Below are positions 57,550 to 64,000 of a stretch of DNA of 64,000 nucleotides, piece after piece. How positions within the stretch are numbered: the stretch's first letter is position 1; every line of letters begins with the position of its first letter. Below the pieces are notes generated by a model. It did not search any database and had not been told where the DNA came from. It worked only from the letters and a program-made list of their open reading frames with translations. The DNA comes from Pseudomicrostroma phylloplanum (lineage: Eukaryota > Basidiomycota > Exobasidiomycetes > Microstromatales). A program made the translations under genes and the position numbers. The DNA lies in contig BCHS01000005.1 in assembly GCA_039545275.1 (NCBI GenBank), forward strand, positions 124,001-188,000, in the 5' to 3' direction.

Positions 57550-58645
57550 CTACTCCTCGAGCTGGTATGACCAAAGGCCATCTGCCCAAGGGCGACCGGA
57601 CTTGCTCTCGTCCTTCTGACGCCTGAGAAGGAGACCTTCCCACAAGGCCTGCTTCTGGTGCTCCTCCGGGTCCGCAACCACCCAGTTCTCTCCGTCGCGA
57701 CTTAGAGCAAGCTCCAAGTCGTCTACGTTCCTCACCCCTGTCCCTCGGATGTGGAAGTAGCCCTGCGCGTACGCGAGGTAAGCTACCGGCCACTCTCCAC
57801 CCCAAACCTCCCTCATCTTCTCTGCCGTGAAAGCCAGGCTGATGCTGCCTTTGGGCTGCATGCTGACGACGACGTTTGCTCGCCCGTCACGGGTGCTCAT
57901 CCGTATTTTCTGCTGATATGGGGCAAAGAAGTGAGGGACCTCTTGCTGTCGTCGTCTCTCGACAGCAGCCGCATCCGCAGCGGACGGTGCCTTCAGAGCT
58001 TGCTGAAGCTCGCTGAAGGTTTGGACGACGAAGTCGGTCTCCGACTCCTGAGTACCTCTTGTCGACCTCACATGGAAAGGGAGTGTCGAAAGCCGCTGCT
58101 TGAAGTCTTGCCGTAAGGATGCGAGGACCTCGAGGTGGCCGTATCGACACTCGTCAGCTGAGGTCGTCTGGTAGGGATGCCTTTCGTATGAGTGACTGGA
58201 CTTGTAGCGTGAGGTACACCAGATTCAACTTCTCTTGGAGTGCTTCAGGCCTTTCAGATAGAGTGCCGCGCTTCGAGCGTGCTTGAGATTGCCCTTGGTG
58301 AAGCACTTGGGGAGAGAAGACTTGATGACGACATCGTCTTCGCGCAGTGCCCAAGAAGATTGAGGTTCACCATGTCCGGTGGGCTGTGCTGCGACGATGT
58401 GTCGGTGCCAGTAATTCCAAGCTGCTTCAGCCTCAGTTCCGTAGCCGACAGCTTCGGCTACAGTGGCGAGGGGCACTGGATACGTAGAGGTCGCACATGC
58501 CCTGGTGGTGGGCTTGACAGATTATGGCCAGCGAGAGATCAGTCTCTGCACTGCCCAGTGACTGGGGCTTGGTGACGAGGTTGGGGGTACAAGGTCGAAC
58601 GGTAGGGAAGATGGCTGCCGCCGGATTGCTTGTTGCAGACTGCAT
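57550..58645 (-). CDS. Unrecognised gene, intron structure unresolved
   Basis: The ATG at 58645 opens MQSATSNPAAAIF. A plausible 46-nt intron joins TDLSLAII to LPLATVAEAVGYGTEAEAAW. The downstream frame continues to NLKHARSAALYLKGLKHSK, meets TGA (58225-58227), then goes on in the same frame as YGHLEVLASLRQDFKQRL to the stop at 57550 (DGLWSYQLEE). The TGA must be spliced out (candidate in-frame introns of 72 or 111 nt exist) or the gene is broken. The last 170 residues look like a real alpha/beta domain (NVVVSMQPKGSISLAF, VAYLAYAQGYFHIRG, VDDLELALSRDGENWVV). I do not recognise the family. It is convergent with the ADCK gene. Confidence 0.5.
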
Positions 58646-59716
58646 GGCCGGCAGAGGTAAGCGTGTAGAGCAAGAGCCGAGATAATCAGCGTGTGCTTGG
58701 TGGGTTCACCTTGCCTTGTCGATCGGAGGTGAGGCTCTAAAGAGGAGGTCTGCGATGACAGCGAGAGAGATGAGGCTTGTTGGCGGCTGAGTCGTACTAG
58801 CTCACTAGAGTGGATGCAGTGAGAGTGGGAGGCGTCTTGCAGCGGGGAGACAGAGTCACCAGGAGATCTTCACAGTCTACTCAGGGCGACCTACAGGACA
58901 AGGCGAGGTCACCGCCCCATCGGCTTTTGGGGCTCAACAGCAATCAATCGGAGATTCTCGGAAGGCTGAGTGGCCCAGTAGGCAGACTGCCTGGTCCGAT
59001 GCGACCGCAATCGCAGCCGGACATTACGGCGAGTGTACTCGGACGACCACAATGTGACGAAAGTACCTCAAGATCACGAGGGCATAGCGCTGCTTTGGTT
59101 TGCCCGATGACTCATGCTGCTGTGTGGAGACCGAAGACACCATTCCGGTCGTCGTCCTCCCTGCGTGGGGGCGTGAGGGGAGCCTCGGCTTGACTATTCC
59201 GAAGGAAGTATAGTGGTAGCAAACGCATGCGAGGAGGGTCAGCAGCAGTCGGGTGGCCTCGGAACGAGCAGACTGAGCTCAGCAAGGGGCAGGGCAATCT
59301 ATTTCCGACGGGCGCCAAGGCGAGGTGAACGGTGAACGTCGTGTGATGCAAAGTGAGTAGGAGCAAGCAGTGAGAGATCGAGGGTGACGTGGGCAGGCGG
59401 GGAGGTGTCTCTCCCTTAGCCGCTCACGCTCTCCCTCGCCCGCTCAGCCCAGCTCCTCGCCTCGCCTCGGCACCTCCTCGATACTGCTCATCGAAGCTAC
59501 CGCCCTTGCCCTACGCTACTCCCCTACGCTACACCTCTACGCTACACCTCTACGCTACACCTCGACCTCTCCCTCAACATTCCTTCTCGACATCTCTACG
59601 CTACACCGCTCTCCCTACTCAGCTTTGCCCCATCGACGCCCTGTCTTTAGCACTATGCGATGTACAATCCAGCATATGTACCAAAAGTACCTTGCCTAGT
59701 GCTACTTGTCAAGATC
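58646..59716. other. Divergent upstream region between two unrecognised genes
   Basis: About 1.07 kb without a supported gene. Its right part has pyrimidine-rich sequence and the 13-bp tandem repeat listed separately, just before the start of the module array. Confidence 0.45.
59511..59562. repeat. 13-bp tandem repeat, CTACGCTACACCT
   Basis: About three and a half head-to-tail units, with a further CTACGCTACAC at 59596-59606. It lies 110-205 bp upstream of the presumed start at 59717. Confidence 0.75.
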
Positions 59717-60656
59717 ATGAAGGTCTCTCGCTATCAAGCTGTAGTGCGGCTGGCAGATAGGTAAGTGCACCGAGACCAGGGCAACCCCTCAGTCGAGTGT
59801 CGACTACGAGAGCTGACCATCCGACTCGTCTGTGCTCCTTCATCTCAAACCACCCTTGACTTTCTCCTCGCCGATACTCGACAGCCGACTGACGGCTTGA
59901 AGCTGGCTTTATCGCATACACAAGACGATTACAACGAGCGCTCCAACTTCGAATATACTCAAAGTGAGTTTGACATCCCACTTGCACGGCCATGGCAATC
60001 TTGTAGGGTACTGACAATGCACATCTGACTACCTCTGCACAGGAGAGGAAGAGGTCGCAGCGATTCAGCCGACCCGATGGATGCTTGACGGGACTCTGGA
60101 TCTGGAGGCGCTCTCCACGAGAGTCAGGACCAGTCTGTCCGATGTTGGCAGTGCTGTTCTGCGAGACCTGGAGTCTGCGCCATCCAAGCTTGCAAAACAA
60201 GACTACTGGTCCCAATGGGCCGACGCTGGCCGCTGTCTGGCCGCGCAAGTCAGGCAACTGGCGAGTGGCCTCATAACCAACAGCGATTACCTGCCCAAAG
60301 CTCTCTCCCAAGTGTCTACTTGATCGTCGGTTGTATGAATGGTGAAGTGACCAGTCTCTATGTTGGCAAATCGGCCGATACCGTAGGTCGCACTCTGCAA
60401 CATATGAAAATCTACGAGGACCAAGTCGTCCCTGCCACCAAAGAAAAGCGCCTCAAGTATCATCTACTCAAGCAAGCGGATACAGCGTATCATTTCCCTC
60501 TAGCAGAATTCAAAGAAGACGACCCTGAGGCCAGAGCACTGGCTGAGTGCCTCTGGTCCCTCGTCCTCGGGACTTGGCAGTTTAAAGAAGAGTGGTTGGA
60601 GGGGCGGAGGGTGTTTGGTTTGCCGAATGTCGGAGAGAGAGTACAGGGTGGTAACA
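59717..60656 (+). CDS. Module-array copy 1: orphan protein with GIY-YIG-like nuclease core
   Basis: Plus-strand exons, exact joins uncertain. An ATG lies at 59717 (MKVSRYQAVVRLAD, then a GTAAGT donor). An exon to about 59962 reads LTIRLVCAPSS..TTLDFLLADTR. After a GTGAGT-CACAG intron, 60042 onward reads EEEVAAIQPTRWMLDGTLDLEAL. A 35-nt (60249-60283) or 92-nt intron then leads into SVYLIVG...SLYVGKSADTVGRTLQH (about 60311-60415). This fits GIY-YIG: V-Y-L strand, L-Y-V-G strand, Arg in the next helix and a downstream Glu in LAECLWSLVLGTWQF. The frame ends NVGERVQGGN at a GTGAGT donor. I do not recognise the family; GIY-YIG is inferred from motif spacing. Confidence 0.5.
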
Positions 60657-60766
60657 GTGAGTCAACAGCAGCTGTAAGCCTCTGCGAATGTGCCACTCAC
60701 GCTATGCCTTTCGCCTCTCACTCGTCCTCGTATTGAAGGACTTCTTTCTCTCTGCGCAAGCTGTAG

Positions 60767-61397
60767 GAGACTCATCCGAACGACTTCCAAGACTCCGAGA
60801 CTGAAGGAAGATTCATCGATGCGTCGGATGACGATGGAGATGACGATTACATGCAAGGAAGGACCGATGGCCAAAGACCCGCAAATCGAGACCCGGTGAC
60901 CCTCACCTTCGCTGCCTCTTCGAAGCGCAAGATTCCTGAGGCTGATCCGGACGCCTTTGAGGGCTCCGAGAATGAACTGAGGTCCCTCTATGCGTCGGAT
61001 GAGGAGGAGTTCTCCAGGACGCTCGTTGCCTCCTCCTCCTCCAAGCCCAAGCTGGAGGACAGTGATCCGGACGTCTTCGACGACTGCGAAGACATGGAGA
61101 CCCCGACTTCAAAGTTCGTTGGTACTGCAGGACACATCGTTCTGAGGAACCAATTCGAGATGTTCGAGGAGCTGGATCAGACCGAGGAGGAGGCGCAGAA
61201 GGTTATGGCAGATTTCGAACATACATGCACCATGAGACAGAATGATAATGCGGATGAGGCACAGCAAGACATCAGGAGTATCTCGGAAACGGGAGATGTC
61301 GTCTTTCGCTTGCTGCCTCGAGGTGAGCCTGAGGCGAGAAAGGAGGGTGGGGATGTGCTCGACAGGGCGGTCGAGCTGTTGCGGGCAGTCGCTGACG
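60767..61397 (+). CDS. Acidic linker exon between module copies
   Basis: The exon is open from a CTGTAG acceptor to a GTGAGT donor, 210 codons, phase 1 at its end. It has two acidic repeats with the core D-P-D-x-F (PEADPDAFEGSENE and LEDSDPDVFDDCED), each after a Ser/Lys patch. A helical part follows (QFEMFEELDQTEEEAQKVMADF), then DVVFRLLPRGEPEA and VELLRAVADG. Joined to the next exon it reads VADGEPEVASITPTRWM, so it most likely belongs to the same transcript as copy 2. The join back to copy 1 does not keep frame with the obvious sites, so whether this is one gene or two is open. Confidence 0.45.
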
Positions 61398-61468
61398 GTG
61401 AGTACAATGGCGTGGCAGCATAGTCGACAGTCGCGCTGATGAGATACGCTTCTCTTTCTCTCGCACAG

Positions 61469-62006
61469 GTGAGCCAGAAGTTGCTTCCATCACACCAACA
61501 CGTTGGATGAAGGATGGCAGTCTCGACATCGAGGCTCTGGCTAAGCGAGTGAGGGGTAGCCTCACTGCGATTGGCAAAGCCGTCCTCGGAGACGTGTCGT
61601 CCAACCCCGTAAGACTGGCTCAGCGCCGCTACTGGGAACCTCACGCAGCAGCCGGACATCGATCGTACTTTCGAGCATCCCACAAGTTACCAAGACCGAG
61701 CCCATCCGGCCGTCAAAGAGAGAAGGCTTACTCAACACCTCCTCAAGGCGACAGCGATGACACCTCAGAACGGCAGCTATTTACCACCTCTTCAAGACGG
61801 CAGCTACCTATCATGTCCTCAAGACAGCAGATCAGACCTGTTTCTTTCCACTGTCGCAATACCGAGATTGACGATGCCGCAAGGTCAATGGCCGAAGTGC
61901 TCTGGTGTCTTGTACTTGGGACATACCAGTACAAGAAGGAATGGTTGACGGCGCGGAGGAGGTACGGTCTACCCGACGTGGGAGACCAAGTGAAGGGATG
62001 GAACAG
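61469..62006 (+). pseudogene. Module-array copy 2, GIY-YIG core deleted and frameshifted
   Basis: The exon starts EPEVASITPTRWMKDGSLDIEAL, matching copy 1 (EEEVAAIQPTRWMLDGTLDLEAL) with the same intron position before it. After RRYWEPHAAAG, sequence jumps to RTFEHPTSYQDRAHPAV, the equivalent of RTLQHMKIYEDQVVPAT. The strand pair holding VYL and LYVG (about 130 bp) is missing. A run of related 25-bp units (CTCAAGACGGCAGCTAYC-like, about 61737-61830) follows and shifts frame. Downstream VLWCLVLGTYQYKKEWL and YGLPDVGDQVKGWN match copy 1 in another frame. The intron after it is still similar between copies. The frame reads on to 62181, but the parts are not continuous. Confidence 0.55.
61737..61830 (+). 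repeat. Imperfect 25-bp tandem units inside copy 2
   Basis: Four units around CTCMAGRCGGCAGCTAYC; copy 1 has a single equivalent (CTCAAGCAAGCGGATACAGC). The expansion accounts for the frame change. Confidence 0.5.
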
Positions 62007-62128
62007 TGAGTCAACAGCTGTACCAGCAAGTCTCTGCGATGGTGTCACTCACTCTTTGCTATTCACTCCTCTCGTTCGTACCCGTCTTATAGGCACACGA
62101 TGCGTAGACAGGCCGTCTACTGTGTCAC

Positions 62129-62752
62129 GTGAGGAGGGAGGTTGGGAAAGGGACGGGCATTCAGGACAGCAGGTGGTGTAACTACCGCCAATGCCTGGTG
62201 CCATTGATGATCCTGACGGCCGTCGAGAAGACCAGTGGGGATGAGCAGGCCTACAACCGCATCATGCTCCAGGTGCGTATCATGCAGCGGCAAATCCGAG
62301 AGCACCTCGGAAAGCTGCTGCGAGGCGACGGCTTGAGGTTCGTGGGGCGGGAGAACGTTTGGCTCTTTGGTTCCCCTCTCAGCGAGCCATTCATCGAGAA
62401 GCTGATGAAGAAAGGAGCCAGATGGACCATTCGGCTGGTCGACGGCAAGAGCGATCCTCAGCTAGACACCATTCTAGCCGCCAAGGAGGAAGATCGTCCT
62501 CTCTTCGCCGGACTGTCACTCCAATTCAAGGTCAAGGGTGAAAGAGATTGGGTAGCCTACCAGCCACTTGGAGGGGATCGGAAGACCGACTTTGCAAAAC
62601 GCCTTGTGCCACCTACACCTCTACGTCAATATGAACTCTTATGTCAAGCTGCTATCCTCACCTCGGCAACGCCGCCTTGCTATCTCAGCCATCTGGTTCA
62701 ATGTCACTACACTGTGAGGCCTCTGCCTTGCACACCGAGGTCGGCCGATTGA
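62129..62752 (+). CDS. Module-array third segment with a TIRLV module
   Basis: The frame is open for 207 codons without a good ATG at its start, so it is probably an exon. It reads QIREHLGKLLRGDGLRFVGRE, then ARWTIRLVDG...QLDTILAAKEEDRPLF and GERDWVAYQPLGGDRKTDFAKRL. The TIRLV...LD..LA pattern repeats that in the copy 1 first exon (LTIRLV...LDFLLADTR). After about 62620 the sequence stops looking protein-like. It could be the 3' exon of the copy 2 transcript or a separate decayed gene. Confidence 0.4.
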   Translation: MRREVGKGTGIQDSRWCNYRQCLVPLMILTAVEKTSGDEQAYNRIMLQVRIMQRQIREHLGKLLRGDGLRFVGRENVWLFGSPLSEPFIEKLMKKGARWTIRLVDGKSDPQLDTILAAKEEDRPLFAGLSLQFKVKGERDWVAYQPLGGDRKTDFAKRLVPPTPLRQYELLCQAAILTSATPPCYLSHLVQCHYTVRPLPCTPRSAD

Positions 62753-63009
62753 CGAATGCAGCGGGCACGCTGTCCAGCGCACATCGCTGATCTCTCTCTT
62801 GCTGCTCTGCATCGATGTTTCCTCGTAGCAATTCGCTGCACCGAAAATCGGCGACTCTCCAGGCTCCGGGATGATCCCTTCAAGCCTCGGCTGTGCGATC
62901 TAGAAGAGTAGCGCGGCATTGCTCACTCCCACGTGGCTACCTCATTCGCGCGGAGCCACAATACTGCGCTTGCCTATCGTCATGTGATCGAAGGACCAAG
63001 TCGACAAAT

Positions 63010-63600
63010 TTAGGGATGCGGAGGGCTCCTCATCCACTTCTAGCGGCAAGGAGGGAGCAGGCGCTCATCACCTGAGAGACCTCAAGCTCGACACAAATTC
63101 TAGCAGTCAAAGAGAAGGACCTGCCCCTCTTCACCGAGCTATCCCTAGCGACAGCAATTCGGTAATGTACCGATCCTTCGAGGGCGATCGCAAGACCTTT
63201 CCCCGTCGCTTCGCAGAACGCCTCGTGGCTCTTCTGCCGGAAGACGCCCGTACATGGAGAGAAGAACAAGCTGCTCTGCAAAAGACGCAGGTGAGTAAGG
63301 CGAGGGAAGAGATAGCCTACGATGGGCTCTCGGATCTCGCAAAGGAGGTGTGGGATGGTGGAGGGATCTTGTATCCGACGGGTCTCACGCTACAATTGGG
63401 AGAGCACAGGGTGGACCTCGTCACGAAGGAGAATGACGCCCAGAGGGGTGAGATTCGGTACAATTTGCTCGCCTCGGTAGGGGTCGGACCAGATTGGACA
63501 GCGCCGATTCGGTGTCGCTTCCGCATCCAAGAAGGCGGAGAATCACCTCTCGTGCACGCTCAACCTCAGCCTACTCGCAGTTGCTGCTCACGGTCAGTCG
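63010..63600 (+). pseudogene. Fourth, most decayed segment of the module array
   Basis: In one frame TQILAVKEKDLPLFTELSLA matches DTILAAKEEDRPLFAGLSLQ of the third segment, then meets a stop. In another frame YRSFEGDRKTFPRRFAERLV matches YQPLGGDRKTDFAKRLV. That frame continues to AREEIAYDGLSDLAKEVW, LYPTGLTLQLGEHRVDLVTKEN and WTAPIRCRFRIQEGG. A single gene copy has therefore been broken by at least one frameshift. Confidence 0.4.
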
Positions 63601-64000
63601 CACTACAGCTCGAAGCATGCGAAGTAGTCGATAGAGCTCCCCACTACAGCTCGAAGGGACGTTACCGTACCAATAGGTCTCCTATAGCTCCACTGCTGCT
63701 GTCTCGCTGCAACTTATTTGCCACACCTCTGAGATTCGATACCCTTTCTCTGGCTATCGATCCATGCCTCCTGGTACCGCACCGTACCACTCTGTACATT
63801 TCTTCTGCTGCCACTGGCTATGACATGATGCACACTACAATCCGACACCTTTTACAGATTGTCAGCTGTGGCCTCGCGATGGCTCAAGTAATACCAGACA
63901 TGTACACGCCACTTCGCGTTACCATCTCGTGTGTCGTATTGGAGCCGTCTTCTATTCGGTGCAGCAGGCCTGACCCATGGGTGAGAGAGGTTGTATCTCG
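63601..64000. other. Right edge, no supported gene
   Basis: Long frames continue in the frame of the decayed segment but read as low-information sequence. A CACTACAGCTCGAAG segment occurs twice (63601 and 63643). The window ends without a clear feature. Confidence 0.35.

Noticed and set aside
59600..63600. Penelope-type or other retroelement
   Set aside because: A GIY-YIG-like motif is present, but no reverse transcriptase motif, terminal repeats or target-site duplication was seen.

Overview
The window is nuclear DNA from a fungus, most likely a basidiomycete and probably from the smut lineage (Ustilaginomycotina/Exobasidiomycetes). The evidence is compact spacing, short GT-AG introns (35-150 nt) with CTRAC/CTGAC-like branch sites, GC-rich codons, Ser/Ala-rich low-complexity stretches inside conserved proteins, and a full set of eukaryotic proteins (Tsr1, Rsa4, TFIIH Tfb4, EB1, TM9, WOPR regulator, AGC kinase). 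The lineage is an inference. I saw no tRNA, rRNA, CRISPR array or intact transposon.

Layout: 1-550 is the start of a minus-strand gene cut by the window edge. 1.27-10.9 kb holds a possible meiotic Rec114-like gene, a divergent triose-phosphate-isomerase paralogue, the divergent ribosome-assembly pair TSR1/RSA4, and a monocarboxylate-type transporter. 10.9-14.5 kb is a long GATA-site-bearing upstream region followed by a solitary nitrate transporter. 15.8-23.4 kb holds a WOPR regulator with 3.4 kb of gene-free DNA upstream and an Fpk1/NRC-2-type kinase. 25.1-32.2 kb is a divergent amino-acid/purine pair (threonine deaminase, FGAM synthase). 32.3-47.2 kb is dense housekeeping: proteasome chaperone Pba4, TM9 protein, mitochondrial Tyr-tRNA synthetase, Tfb4, a tail-anchored protein, a Cue1-like membrane protein, EB1/Mal3, a mitochondrial HAD protein and a TRIC-like channel. 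47.6-54.4 kb is metabolic: cyanase, sugar transporter, SMP-30-type lactonase and a polyol/sugar SDR, the last three forming a plausible small sugar-oxidation cluster. 54.9-57.4 kb is an ADCK/Mcp2 atypical kinase.

From 57.5 kb to the right end the character changes. There is one unrecognised minus-strand gene, then about 4 kb of plus-strand exons made of repeated, diverged modules. One module carries a GIY-YIG-like nuclease core; a second copy has lost that core and is frameshifted, and further copies decay toward the right edge. This module array is the most likely undescribed element in the window.

Most gene models were built by hand from open frames plus splice junctions. Where exon lengths sum to a multiple of three and the joined protein restores a family motif, confidence is high.
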